DNA of 64,000 nucleotides from NCBI GenBank assembly GCA_029168955.1, contig JAPDOI010001229.1:62001-126000 (forward strand), read 5' to 3'. The notes below the pieces were generated by a model. That model saw only the letters and a list, made by a program, of their open reading frames with translations, made no database searches and was not told where the DNA came from. Origin of the DNA: Aplectana chamaeleonis (lineage: Eukaryota > Nematoda > Chromadorea > Rhabditida > Cosmocercidae). How positions within the stretch are numbered: the stretch's first letter is position 1; every line of letters starts with the position of its first letter. Positions 44,800 through 56,496 of this stretch are shown here, one piece after another. A program made the position numbers and the translations under genes.

Positions 44800-46863
44800 T
44801 AAACAGAGAGAAAGCCGCGGAAAAATTATTTTTCGCGAAACGGCCGACAAATATTCCTCAGACCGAATTCTCGTGTGCTATTTCTCTACTGCTCCACGGG
44901 CAGAGCTCTCCTGTCCAAGGCGAACCTCCTCGCTGGAAACGGTGAATTCGTAGGGCCATGAGACGGCATTGTATTTACAAAGTAAAACCCCGGCCAGTTC
45001 TTAGCCTTTCCAGTACTGAATCGCCTTTTTAATCTGAGTATCAACTCGGGCGATATTTTCTCCGGGTTATGTTTTTTTTTGTTGTTTTTCTGTTTTCTTG
45101 TATTATCCCTGCATCTATATACATATATCGAAAGTCCTAGATGTCTTGATATTGTCTGCATGGGGAGTGCCAATTTTTCAAGGTTTACTGGGCTTTTTTT
45201 CTCAGAAATTCAAAGAAGTATTAGGGTATCGCCGACGATGCGTACCTGCGGATTTTCCGCCATAACCTACGGCCAATTTTTGATTTTCTCCGGAATTTTG
45301 GAAAGAAAAAGCGGCGCAAACGTTAGGTTCCCGGCGCTTTATCGATTTTATGTCATAGATCGAAGGTTTGAAGCTAGTAGTATGAGAAACTAACAAAAAA
45401 AACCGACGAAAACTGAATGGAAATACAGGAATAATGGCTGTTTTTGTTATGGGGTAAAATTGGACGAGTTATGCCCGAGCGGTTGAAATAGCTAATATTA
45501 AAGATGAAACGGTTGGGAGAGCAAAGCCGGTAGACTCTTATAGCCTGTACTGGAACGCTCTCCTCGTTGGAAGCTTCAAAAACCAGCCGGTTTGACCGCA
45601 TTTGTATATTGAGGAAGCGGGGTTGGAAGCTCATGGGCGTGGCTGACAAAAATTTTCGACTCAAATTTAGTAGTTTTCACTCGTTTTTGACGCTTTCAAC
45701 GGCGTGAGCGTTCCACTGGGGGCCATACGACCCCAGTAGCCTAGTTATCTCAACAACTTTTTCGAGCGTGTCTGCTGCCTTCAAATCAGTGGTCAGATGC
45801 TTCCTGATCGATTAATGGCAAGCTTGGAATCGGGTCAGCTCTTTCTACAGTGTGCTTAGAAAAAATCCGCAGCCGCACCTTCGCCTTTTTCCTTTGCCGT
45901 GGACCTTACCATGATCCGGGATATCAGGAAGCATCCGTTTTTCGGCTCCGGTTTTACAACTCCCGGCCCTTTACGATTATTCGTTTTTGCTGGAAAACTG
46001 ATTTTGAAAAAAAAAACTGGTGACGAATCGCGACATTTTCACGAAATTCCGAATTTTTTCTTTCCCCTAATGTGCGCTTTCCGTGCCAGTTTAACGTATC
46101 CGTTTTGCTTTTTCCGGGTCCGGCTAAATTTCTCCTATGCTTTCAATCTCCCTTCATTTTCTGTCTCCAAATGAATTTTTTTGCCGCAAATCCCTGACCA
46201 TGATTTGAGGCATCCTGCTGCCATACATTCAGACTAAATTTTGACCACAGCCGTTCTCATAACAACAAGGCTTCCTACATGTCTGTCTTTGTTATCCTCA
46301 TAAAAGTCACGTGATGGTTCAGGATTGATAACCACTTATATTTTGTATCTACGACTGAGGTTTTGCTAAACTTGACATAATGAGAAAAATGTGTTCTAGC
46401 GTCACCATTGTTGTCCATCTCTCAATAAGGAAGGCGTCAGCCCCCTCCTTTTTAGCAGGTGAGCCTGAAGGCTCATTCATCTGCAATGGGAGTGGGAGAA
46501 CGAGGATTGCTCATCGAGACAAGGGTTGAGTGCCTCGTTCCCCTCACTACAGTAAATTAAGAAACTCGTTAGCAGTAAAACACCCGAGCATTCAATATTC
46601 TCAAAAAACTGCAGTACAGAGAGCCTAATCATTCTTTTTGCAACAAAAGTTCTTATTGTTAGATGTCATTGAGTGTATTAGCAGCTGATACAACTGACTG
46701 GCTCTGGCTGGCACTTACGATCACATAGATTGTAGTTATTCATTATGTACTTACACGACAGTCTATTGGTAGCTATTATTGCCCTTCTAGGTTCATATAA
46801 ATCACAGCGGTTCCTGTGACACTGATTTTTTTCTGATCTCTCTTACATTCGATTCTATTGCAG
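44800..46863. other. 2 kb without a supportable gene
   Basis: Contains a lone element end near 45757-45785 (TTTTTCGAGCGTGTCTGCTG then CCTTCAA, as at 841). ORFs at 45079-45393 (+) and 44886-45173 (-) lack splice support. Confidence 0.35.
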
Positions 46864-46940
46864 TGATATCCTACACAAAGGTTCTTGACAGACATCTGCG
46901 GAACGCCCGCACAACGTGCAAGGAAAAAAAGAGACTATAG
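46864..46940 (+). CDS. possible terminal exon
   Basis: Follows TTCTATTGCAG and reads ISYTKVLDRHLRNARTT then a basic tail to TAG. Other frames here are also open, and no partner exon was found. Confidence 0.2.
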
Positions 46941-47270
46941 CGGGTTTTGTAAGATTAGGTTCTTACCCCTAGGAAGTCCTATCAAGCCTGTGGCTAAATC
47001 AAAATCGGCTATCTCGCTGCCACCTACGTCGTGTTCATGGCTCTTCCGTATTCATACACTCGCTTTGTTGGCAAATAGGCGATTTCTTAGACGTAATACT
47101 TCTAAAGTCTTCTAAAGGTAGGTAATAGTGAGCTACTCTGTACTTTGACAAAAAAACACTATCAAGAAGTTCCTCCGTCCCAACACATGCATGGAAACGT
47201 TAACACGAAGAGAACAACTCGACGGTCAACGCGGATGATTCGCCAAGTCGGTGTGCTCTGCGCCTCAGCT

Positions 47271-47508
47271 AAAGTATGTCCGATTGAGAATGTCCGCCCC
47301 CGCGGCCGGCATGCGTGTCGAACGACCGTCGCGAAGGCATTTTTTTACGAGCCTGCTCACGACTGATATACAGCTAATTGGGATATTGATCACTACTTGT
47401 CTGATATTCCTGTCATTCAAATCACCGGCTCGAAAAAAAACCTTCGCAATGGCCCATCAACACGCCCGCCGACCTCGTGGGCGGACTGTCTCATTCGGAC
47501 AGACTTAA
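47271..47508. mobile_element. MITE-9 fold-back, copy 3
   Basis: GTCCGATTGAGAATGTCCGC is mirrored by GGGCGGACTGTCTCATTCGG, and inner arms share GTGTCGAACGACC(G)TCGCGAAGG-type sequence. TAAAG/CTTAA are at the borders. Confidence 0.8.
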
Positions 47509-47628
47509 TGTACAGTCGGCACAGATCGCACTGACCATTTTGGACCCTTTCGAACAGTGTAGTTTGCGCTGGAAAAATTGGTTATTTTATGTTATACCAT
47601 ATGTGCACTGGCTCTGCTCCATCACTAA

Positions 47629-48164
47629 CCTCTGGGAAAACTTGCCGCGACAGTGCCTGAAGAGTACCGCGACCCTCGACTGAGCCGAGGTAGCTCCGCG
47701 ATGGTACCGCTATGGATCCGCCATCATAACTGGGCCGAGACAATGCTAATGCTGTGTCTTCAACTTCGAAAACGCCGCGACATTGCCGCGATAGTACCGC
47801 AAAGATTTCGTGATGGAATCGCGCCGGCTCCGCTAGGATGCATCAGGTAACTCTAGTTGACTACGATGCGCTGTCTTGTGTGGTAAAAGGTGATTGGCGC
47901 CGGTTCATTTAACTACATCTGGGGTATGTACATCCCGTATCGCCTTGATCGCAGAAACGGGGATACGCTGTGTCCCTATAAGGCGGAGGACGCAACAACA
48001 TCAGGTGCGTAATTTTTTTTAGACCCGTAACCCGAGGTTAATTTCTATGGAGTTGCTCGCAGCCGACTTCGGACCCGCTGCAGATCCTCTCTTGTGCCGC
48101 CTCTGCGCCAGTAGAATTAGAAGCGGCACTATCACGACACTGTCGCGGCAACTTCTACCAGAGG
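47629..48164. mobile_element. TACCGC-rich inverted-repeat element, copy 1
   Basis: CCTCTGGGAAAACTTGCCGC is mirrored by GCGGCAACTTCTACCAGAGG. The interior has repeated GATAGTACCGC/GCGGCTCCGC words and a GTGTGGTAAAA block. Copies also at 51907 and 54332. Confidence 0.8.
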
Positions 48165-48263
48165 TGCGATGCGCGACGACTGTATACGGTGCGCAGTCTC
48201 TAACTCAGACATTGGTGCGGAAGTTACTGAGGGTAATAGGACTGATTTGGTCGTTATCACTCG

Positions 48264-48328
48264 GTCGAGGGGAGAACGGCGGAAACGACTCCTCGATTAG
48301 GACATCGCACCGTTCTCCCCTCGAAACG
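48264..48328. repeat. perfect 15-bp hairpin
   Basis: TCGAGGGGAGAACGG and its exact inverse flank a 34-base loop. Confidence 0.7.
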
Positions 48329-48482
48329 AGCACCACGAAGGATGTTCGAAATTGTTGATTTGGGGGATTTGGGGGGGGAGCGGGAGGGGAAAACATGGGA
48401 AGTTCGCCCCGCGGTTACTCTCTTGGCCTCGAGCGCGAAAACGAGCAAACGCGATAACGAAGCTTCAGCGTATACGGTGATG

Positions 48483-48836
48483 TTAATCGGCCAGTCTCCT
48501 GGTGTTCTCGCACTTCGCAAACAGTGGGGGACAAATCTGCCACTCTAGGACTGTGGGATATATTCTGTCCGGATCTATAAGCTTCCAGTCAGAGGTTGTG
48601 ATTTTTGGTCCTAGTCCAGCTTTCTTATGACAGAACACTGTCTCAGGCAGCAAGCTTTGGCCAACTGATTTTTGATCGATCAGGGAACAATGGAAAGATC
48701 GGCACTCGGGAGAACAAGAAAAAATCTGCGTCTGCTGTCGGTAGGTCCCATTCGCCTTCCCCGTAATTCTGGAGAAGCACCCCAGTTGTATTGAGGGAAA
48801 ATCCGTCGTCGTTACCGGGAGCTTGCCTACCAATGT
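48483..48836 (-). CDS. possible terminal exon, unidentified
   Basis: Follows GACTTTACTCAG and stays open for 117 codons to TAA, with several cysteines (FSCSPECRSFHCS, VLEWQICPPLFAKC) and ITTSDWKLIDPDRIYP. A second minus-strand frame over 48643-48891 is also open, so the exact structure is unclear. No upstream exon could be joined. Confidence 0.35.
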   Translation of the reverse strand, partial: TLVGKLPVTTTDFPSIQLGCFSRITGKANGTYRQQTQIFSCSPECRSFHCSLIDQKSVGQSLLPETVFCHKKAGLGPKITTSDWKLIDPDRIYPTVLEWQICPPLFAKCENTRRLAD

Positions 48837-48839
48837 CTG

Positions 48840-49558
48840 AGTAAAGTCCTCTAGCCATTTCTAGTCTAACGAATGAACTATGCGTTATCATATGCGGATG
48901 ATCGTGCGGCGATAGCGACCCAACCGTTCAATCGGGCGACGATCTAACGCCGTAGTCTCGTCATTCGATAGACTAGACTTAGCAAAAGGTTTTTGGTTTT
49001 TGACAAAAAGCTGCTTGGCGGGAAAATTTGCACGCAGAAAAACGAAGAGAAGTTAGCTATCGATCGAACTACTTCTGTCAGAATCGCTTAGTGCGGATTC
49101 CTGATTCAATGACACTAACTATACCAACCCGATGAATGGTCGGTTGACCAATTTTACATTGTGCTGAGAACAAGAAGAGTATGATTGATCTTATCAATAA
49201 GCACTTTACAAGAAACGGAAGCACAAGCCTTGAGCATGGGCAGAGGTTTCTTCCTACTCCGTCTTTAGTCAGGAACAGGGATGCGCTTTTACCGTCCACC
49301 AATTTATTAGAAATTTTCAGTGAATTTTTATTTGATGATTTGCCGACGTGACCTTTCCAGTTATCGAGGATTTTGCAGGTAAAATTTGGTAGGATTCAAA
49401 AAATAGGAATGAGCCGGGTTTCGAAAAATCCTGGGAGTATTTTTCAAGAAGTTTATCCAAAATTTAAGATTTTTGCGAACCTTTTTATAATTTGCCTCAG
49501 TTTCGAGGTTCTGCTTCCGCATAATCATAAAATAATGTACAGTTCTTCGCAATTCTGA
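48840..49558. other. no firm gene
   Basis: Minus-strand ORF 49078-49302 and + strand ORF 49373-49558 (after GGATTTTGCAG) have some coding character but no consistent joins. Confidence 0.25.
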
Positions 49559-50131
49559 AAGGAATATGGTGCGGTTGCGGTCACACACTAAAACTACGGT
49601 TAAAGAAGCTTAATTTCATTATCAATCGACAGCACGGCTGATTTTCTGTGTAAGTTACCGTTTTTCTTTTTTTTCTTGTTTTCTTCGGTATTACTTTTGT
49701 AACTGACTCTTATAATATTACGAATAGGGGCTTTTCTTGGTGTGCAAAAGGATTTTGCCGTTTTTTTCGATTTCAAAAGTGAATTTTGAAAAAAAAATTC
49801 GAAGCCCGAACAAATGACTGATTTCCCTCACGCACTAAGAATAGCCCCTATTCGCAACATTAAAACAGTTAGAAATAAGACTAATGCCGTAACAAACAAG
49901 AAAAACCGTAAATTACACAGAAAATCAGCTGTGCTGTCGATCGATAATGAAGTTAGGCGTCTTCCACCGTAGTTTTAGGGGTCGTTTATGCTCCCGCCGC
50001 CGAGCGGCGCGGCACAGTGCATTTCTGTAATATTGATCGCGCGGCACGATCGATATTGTAGGATTGCACTTCGCTGCGCCGCTCGGTGGCGAAAGTATAA
50101 ACGACGCCTTAGTGTGTGACGCACCATGTCC
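49559..50131. mobile_element. MITE-11, copy 2, with a nested fold-back
   Basis: Same arms as 41863-42343: ATGGTGCGGTTGCGGTC at the left and GCACCATG at the right, plus TAGGGGCTTTTCTTGGTG and its mirror. The right arm is split by the 130-bp element at 49979-50108. Confidence 0.8.
49979..50108. mobile_element. 130-bp fold-back inserted in MITE-11
   Basis: GGGTCGTTTATGCTCCCGCC at the left; the right end is GAAAGTATAAACGACGCC; GCCGAGCGGCGC lies inside. TTAG is duplicated at both borders (49975-49978 and 50109-50112), and the split arm of MITE-11 resumes exactly after it. Confidence 0.85.
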
Positions 50132-50504
50132 TTAACTGTAAGGTGATTTGTGCGAACGCTGCTTCGAAGCTAGTAGAAAAAATATATAATTCTTTACCAT
50201 CTAAAAATCGCGTAAAATATCATATGTAGGAGCAGTAGTTCATCTTATTTTTGAATGCAAAAAAAGTTACATATAATCTTTGGTGAAAAATTGAAACGTG
50301 CGAAAAGCTTCGGAAGTTTTCCAGTTTCAGAGCGCGCATATATAGGCTTTTGCTGCTCCTGAGCCATTCTTGGGTGTCCTCAAAGTTGATAATGTGGTAC
50401 ATGCATTATAAACTCCGGCTCTGCAGTAGTGGGCTATGCGATCAAGCGTCGCCGGATGCGTGCGTCTGCGGCGCGTGACCATTTCTGCTTTATAAACTCG
50501 ATAG

Positions 50505-53500
50505 GATAAATATGGTCGATCACTGGTCGAGAGAGCGCCGCGTCGAACACATGTGGCACGCACGCAAGCGAGAAGCTAATGATCCTATCACTACCTCCTC
50601 GCTTGCGTGCGTGCCACATGTGCTCGACGCGGCGATCTCTCGAGCAGTGATCGACGATATAGTATTCCAGGAGCATTCTTTGATTTATGATTATTTATCA
50701 TACCGCAGCCTATCTCGTATAAGTGAGCACGTGGCAGCCGCTGAGGCGCGATCACGTAGCCAGTAAGTCGTTGTCAGTTTAAAGGCAGTGACCACGATAA
50801 ATCTCGTTTTTGAGTTTTCAATGTAAAATACTATGTTGACAGATGCTGCAGGGATAGGGTCGAAGAAAGCAGAAAAAATGGCCAGAAATTGATAAACGAG
50901 CTTGTGGCGCCGCGGACGTTTTCGATGGCGAATCGCCAAGCAACTCCGCCTCGTCTAGACTGATCGATTCGCGCACATTTCATCAGTAGCGCTCGCTTAC
51001 GAAAACTAGCAGTTAGCATTAACTCGCCCGCACCCTGAATTTGTATGTACGTTAGAAGTCGTTATTTAAGCCTATTCTGAGCTCATTTTCCCCTGCTTCT
51101 TCAGTCCAAGCTCGTGGGGAAAATTTGATAATATGGACCGGCCACTGAATGTAGAAACGCTACCTAACCAGGAATCTGAACTACATATTCTAAATAAGCG
51201 AGAAAACATAGAGCACCCACTCGCTCCGCAGCCATTCCTTCCGCCCACTTCAGGATTTTCGGTCTCAATAGGGACGAGACCCGCGAGGGATTTTGATCAA
51301 AATCTATGTCCTTCAATTTGTCATCGGTCTAGCTTCAAATTCTGGTCTGCTCCGATGCGGTGACTGCGAATGAAGAGAAAAAACAGGCCTGAGACAACTC
51401 GTCCACGAATTTTTTACTGTCGGATTTCACAATATTTGAGGGGTCCGAACCAGGGATGTGCGGAACTTTCTATTTTCTGTTTTCTGCCCACTTTTTGCAA
51501 TTTTTTTCTGTTTTCTGTTGTCTGTAAAATTAGGCAATAATTGGACAGAAAATAGAAAAGACGTAAACCGTGATTTGTAGCAAGATTGCCCTAGAAAAAA
51601 GTGGCCGAATTTAATCGAACCTAAGGCGATAGGGTGAAGGTGTACTTCACCCAGGCTCTCTGCAGTTCTACCCCGCTAGATACTTTCATCTCGCTGTAGT
51701 GATTATCCATTAGGGCGCGTGTGGAGTGGTGGGAGGAGACGCTGCTGTTCGCTGTACACGGTTGGGTTCGATCCTCGTCTATGTAGGTTAACCAAACCAA
51801 CTAACCCTCCGGCGTCAATTGTTAACAGATTCATGTACGAAGATGAAGTCACTCATTGGGAAGTCGGCTGACCCCCGCAAGCCACTAAATAAGCACGAAA
51901 CCCATTCCTCTGAGAAAATTTGCCGCGTCAGTGCCGGGAAAATACCGCGACCCTCGGCTGTGCCGCGGTAGTTCTGCGATAGTACCGCAGCGGCTCCGCT
52001 TCAGAACCGCGGCGGCTCCGCGAGTATGCAGCAGCGAACTCGCGTGGAGTACGATGTACTGTCCTGTGTGGTAAAACGGAATTGTCGCCGGTTCAATATA
52101 CCCAAGTTTGAGGTAGATTCCGTATTTTCTTATGCGCGAAAATGGCGGTAACCTCTGTTCTCATCAGACAAAGAACGTAACGACCGCAGGTGCGTATTTT
52201 TGTTCCTACAACTGACCCCCTCCCCTAGTTGTCTTATAATTCTCAAATAACTTCATATAAGATACTCTCTCAGGGCCGCTGTGGCGTTATCGCGGAGTCG
52301 CATAAATGCTGCCCCTAACTTTGCGCAGTTTTTAGGTCATAATGTGGAGTTTCAGAATTACGAAGCAGAGTAGGAAGAAATAATAAATACTGAAAGGTTT
52401 TTTTAATATGTACCCACACCTCGAACAACCAACAGGAAACCATATATAATTCCTGATGTAATCCTTGGGTTGGAGCGCGATGTGAATGACGATTGCTTTT
52501 CTAACGAATTCAGAAATTGCTTAAGAAAATATTTTTAATCTCGTTAGTCGTTATTCGTTAGATGTAGCATCGAAAAGGCCCGTTAGTCGTTGAATTCGTT
52601 ACTTGTTATTCGTAATCGCGCACATCTCTGATCCCAATAGGCATTCAGCAAGCCGATTCCTTATCTTTATTTTATAGTGGATACTCTTACCCAGAGGTTT
52701 ACCGTAGGCGAATCCCTTAGGTGTAACGCAAAACATTCAAGTGAAAAGAAAACTGCAATGTTACTGTATACTAACAATAATGAGCCATTAATACGTTCTA
52801 CTTAACGCCCATTACATATTCACTATGGCGCGTCGCTTGAGTATGAATAATTTTTACACGTCGACAGAGACTGAGAATTCTCCAGCGCTACCGCTTTGGT
52901 GGAATGGGGTAATGTTGGCTGGAACTGTGTGAACCGGAAATGTTGGCTGGAACAAACTCTTAATACGTGGTCTAATCCACTGCAACGCAGATGGTACAGA
53001 ATTCACTTAAAGGCACAGTCCAAGCTCATGGACGAAATCCGAGATTTCCACATAATTGAGAAGTAGACCCACCCTATATAATATAGTTGAGCTCGAATAT
53101 TCGCAATCGAATAAACATTCGAATAAATTATTCGATTATTTATTCGATAATCAAGTAATCGAAAAATCCCGAATTTCGATTATTATTCGAAATCGACCAT
53201 CGAAAAAACCTCATATTCGATTATTATTCGAAATCGACTATCGGTAATACCAGATATTCAGTTATTATTCGAAATCGACTATCGACTCAGACAATTATTC
53301 GAACATATTCGATCTTCGAATATATTCGAATAATCTGAAACAGCCATTACCGGATCCTACCCAGATGTTTTCAAAGCGCCAGTGCACCAGCACTACTGTG
53401 AGTCAGGGCTGTGCGTAATTGAAATTTTGAATTTCGTAATACGTCAATTGTAATTCGTAACTGATAAGTAATAAGCTCAAACACAGGCCCAAACCTCATG

Positions 53501-53961
53501 CAACATGGAAACGCCTCAACTTCCCAGTGATGATTTGTATTTCAAAATACATCTGTTTTCGATGAGTACTTGAAAAAGTGCCCTCATCCGAGCGAGTTTC
53601 TAGTCCGCGATTGCATACACCCGCTATGGCAGCACGCGACATTATGATAATCGTGGTGGGAACACGTAGTCACGGCACGATCAACCTTCGTCCCAGCGTG
53701 ATTTCGTCGAATGACGTGCTGTAACAGCGGTTGTCCACAGCTGCGAACCGGAATTTTCTTTTGATAAGGACAGTACTGGTCGGAAGCGTAAAAACTCTTC
53801 TACCCAACGCTTTTTTTTCTGTTTTCAGCAAAACTTGGCTGTTTCCGTGGTTGAAACTGGATTTTGATGGAATTCCAGAGTACCGACTGCGCGTCTACTA
53901 TTCTTTAGCAGCCAAAGCTAAAGCCTCGAACTTTGATAGGGCAATCGAACCCACGAAATAA
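50505..53961 (+). CDS. 3' part of an unidentified gene with an exonised MITE
   Basis: Exons 50505-50762, 51105-51359 and 53829-53961 join in phase: AGCCA/GTAAGT to CTTCTTCAG, then ATGCG/GTGACT to TCTGTTTTCAG. They read ISEHVAAAEARSRS, then PLNVETLPNQESELHILNKR and PLAPQPFLPPTSGFSVSIG, then FPWLKLDFDGIPEYRLRVYY, and end in TAA. If the second intron is retained the frame stops at 51363. The first exon contains a 145-bp MITE (50513-50657) read straight through. The acceptor before 50505 (CTCGATAG) is weak, and no start codon exon was found. Intron 2 holds the repeats at 51451-53765. Family unknown to me. Confidence 0.6.
50513..50657. mobile_element. MITE-13 palindrome, copy 2 (145 bp)
   Basis: TA on both sides (50511-50512, 50658-50659). 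GGTCGATCACTGGTCGAGAG is mirrored by CTCTCGAGCAGTGATCGACG. Element plus duplicated TA is 147 bases, 49 codons, with no stop in the frame of the gene at 50505. Confidence 0.85.
50774..51000 (+). repeat. lone MITE left end
   Basis: GTTTAAAGGCAGTGACCACG then ATAAATC matches the TTAAAGGC end class; no right end was found before the next exon. Confidence 0.45.
51907..52310. mobile_element. TACCGC element, copy 2 (right end lost)
   Basis: Starts CCTCTGAGAAAATTTGCCGC and follows copy 3 through CCCAAGTTTGAGGTA and CATATAAGATACTCTC, but ends before the right TIR. It lies inside the split repeat at 51451-52905. Confidence 0.7.
52311..52640. other. no gene seen
   Basis: AT-rich; contains a degenerate CGTTAGTCGTTATTCGTTAG stretch (52530-52630) like those at 41040 and 53410. 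Confidence 0.4.
53090..53330. repeat. TTCGAA-rich repeat
   Basis: Repeats of ATTATTCGAAATCGAC with a spacing near 50 bases, similar in vocabulary to the arrays at 2275 and 4285 but not the same unit. Confidence 0.6.
53575..53765. mobile_element. MITE-8-like fold-back, copy 4 (old)
   Basis: Diverged arms: CTAGTCCGCGATTGCA..CGCTATGGCAGCACG against CGTGCTGTAACAGCGG..CAGCTGCGAACCGGAA. Central TCGTGGTGGGA and TCCCAGCGTGA. Confidence 0.5.
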
Positions 53962-54331
53962 GCGCTAGATCGAAATATGCACGGGAATTCTCAATAGGAC
54001 GAGATTTGTAGATTTTTCCCTACCTTTGACAAGGTGCTTCTTTGGCTGTCGACGACGGCTAATTTGGATTTTGTTTTTTTAATCGATTTTCGAAAACGAA
54101 ATAGAAATGAATAGGTGGCAAAATGAATATTGCTGAAAGGGATGAAGTAAATATCAAATAGCAGCAAGTTTTGCGGCTCTTACTCGTTAGGGCAGAAAAT
54201 TTCGAAGTAACAAATTCAAGAAAAGCGAAAAAAGCCGGCAATATCGCCTAATCGAGAAATTCCGCGAACACTATTACCAACTCAGACAGTAATACCGATG
54301 GAATCGCTGGCGCGTGGTGTGCCGAACAACT
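53962..54331. other. no gene seen
   Basis: 3' flank of the gene ending at 53961. Minus-strand ORFs here run on into the TACCGC element and are not trusted. Confidence 0.35.
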
Positions 54332-54806
54332 CCTCTGAGAAACTTGGCCGCGCCAGTGCCGGGAAAGTACCGCGACCCTTGACTGTGCCGCGATAGTTCC
54401 GCAACAGTACAGCAGCGGCTCCGTTATCAGACGATTTTGTTGCCGTGCCTTGAGCCTCGACATCGCCGCGATAGTACCGCAGCGGCTCCGTGTTAGAACC
54501 GCGCCGGTTCTGCGAGAGTGAAACAGCGAACTCGCGTGGAGTGCGATGTACTGTCCTGTGTGGTGAAGCGAAATCGCAGCTGGTTTAATTACCCAAGTTT
54601 GAGGTACATTCCGTATTTCCTTGGGCGCAAAAACGGCGGTAACCACTGTCCTTATCAGACAGAGAACGTAACAACCACAGGTGCGTATTTTTATTCTTAG
54701 GCTACCCAAGTTGTATTGTAATTCTTAAGTGAATTCATATAAGATACTCTCCCAGAGCCGACGTGGCGGCTCTATCGCGGAGCCGCGGCGGCGATTTCTC
54801 TCAGAG
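54332..54806. mobile_element. TACCGC element, copy 3 (complete)
   Basis: CTCTGAGAAACTTGGCCGC at the left is mirrored by GCGGCGATTTCTCTCAGAG at the right. The 153-residue minus ORF over it is a shadow. Confidence 0.75.
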
Positions 54807-55589
54807 TCTAAATACACCGCGAAAAATCTACTGAAGACCCCTTTTCTTGACCCAAAATATCTCAATCGACTTTTTGCAAAGGAAGAGTCGATCGTTGGAG
54901 ATCGCTGCTTTGACCAACGATCTCACGATCGAACGATCGAATGAAGTTTGTGTCTCTTTCAAGTGATTTGTTGAGAAGGAAAGGTTAATCGATGTGTATA
55001 GAAAAGTAATTCTTGACGCAATCGTATAGTATATTCCATCAACTTCCCTTAAGCTGTACTGTGTCAAATGTTAAAAATTTACTTATATGATGGCTGACAG
55101 CGAAATGTGCCAGATGACTGACGGAGGACCGGCCTCTTTTGACCTATTTTGAGACATTCAACCTCAATTATCTTCACAATAAGGTGTTTTCAACCGAACA
55201 AACTCTTCCTACGTTCTTAGGTGGGCCCAGAAAATCATTTGGTCCAAAAAACGGTGAGTGGTTTTTAGCGCGTACTATGCCTTTAAGTCACGACCTAAGC
55301 ACCCCATTTTTGAGCCGTAGTCCAATTTGATATTCATCCTGAACACTGTCTTTCAATGGTAAAATACATGAACGTCTGAAGTATCTTACCTCTATATGGC
55401 ATAGAAATGTTCATATCTTGGGGCGGACTGGTCGCATTATCATACTTCAGCTGAGATATATAATTCACAAACAATTTACACTAACCAATGTATGTTGTGA
55501 GCATATTGTTTCAAATCACTTCGAGTACATGTGAAATGTTTCCATTTTTCTGAGTTTTTCTGTGTTCTTGAGTGCAAACTCTTCAGACA
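54807..55589. other. no firm gene; short palindrome and element ends
   Basis: A GATCGTTGGAGATCG/CGATC palindrome lies near 54890-54945. At 55255-55290 there is a MITE-7-type terminus, GGTTTTTAGCGCGTACTATG then CCTTTAAG. A tiny exon-like stretch at 55221-55253 borders it and is rejected. Confidence 0.35.
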
Positions 55590-56235
55590 AGGCTTGTATC
55601 AGGAATATGCGAAATTTTCTGTCTTCTTCCAATCCTGTCAGTTTTTCTCTATTTTCTGTGAAGAATCGGCGGAATTAGGCAGAAAAGAGAGAAAAACGCG
55701 GCTTGTGGCTAAGTCAATGGGTCGAAGAGGACTTTCACCAGGGTTCTCTGCAGTTTTCCCGCTCCTAACACTTTCACCTCGCTACAGAGGTTATCCACCC
55801 GGTCACGTGTGGCGTAGGGGCTGGAGGCGCTGATGTTCGCTGTACATGGTCGAGTTCGATCCTCGGCCAAGGTCCATAGGTCATATTGTCCCTCCGGCGT
55901 CCTTTATTCGGTGACAGATTGGTCTGAAAAGATGAAAGCACTTCCTTCACCCGGAAAGCATTCCAGCCTCTACGATTACAAAAACGAGCTGCGCTTCCCA
56001 ATACAAATTGAGGAAGCCAAGTCTTAATTTCTATTTTAAAGTTACCCTTACCCAGAGCTTTACCGTAGATGAATCCCTCAGAAGGTATCTTATACAGTCT
56101 CACGAAGCGAAACCTCCAATTTTATTGTACACTAGCAATAATGGGTTATTAATACTACTCGAGACCTGCCCTCAATGCCCGCAGTGGCGCGTCGCTCGAG
56201 TTTGAACTTTTTCTACACGTAGGCAGAGGCTAAGA
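55590..56235 (+). repeat. tRNA-promoter-like repeat, copy 3 (continuous)
   Basis: Reference copy for 51451-52905. B box GAGTTCGATCC near 55848, then CCCTCCGGCGTC, CCCTTACCCAGAGCTTTACC and TGGCGCGTCGCTCGAGT. Confidence 0.65.
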
Positions 56236-56496
56236 GTATGGTGCATTTTTAAAGTATAAACGCACCCTCAAATAATCAGTTAATGGTAGTGCATAAAAAT
56301 TTTTCACGTAAGGTACCACTGAACTTCCCTTCATAGAAACCCCAGTACAGCACTTTAGTCGTCAGTCGTGATTCATATTTCTTAGATTAGTGAATTCCTG
56401 CCGAATTTCTGTTGTAAGAAAATAAAACAAACAGTTTTTATGTTTGGAGGTTGGGATCGCTCGAGATTACGTGTGCACTGCACGATTTTCCATGGG

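Larger units (their letters stand above)
51451..52905 (+). repeat. tRNA-promoter-like repeat, copy 2, split by an insertion
   Basis: 51451-51895 and about 52640-52905 match the continuous copy at 55590-56235 on either side of foreign DNA. The left part holds GTGGAGTGGTGGGAG (A-box-like) and GGGTTCGATCC (B box) about 35 bases apart, after a T-rich TTTTCTG stretch. The right part holds CTCTTACCCAGAGGTTTACC and GGCGCGTCGCTTGAGT. Confidence 0.65.

Noticed and set aside
55221..55253. 33-base exon between a TTCTTAG acceptor and a GTGAGTGG donor
   Set aside because: It borders a MITE-7-type terminus, and the same GGTAAG/GGTGAG context recurs at another copy.
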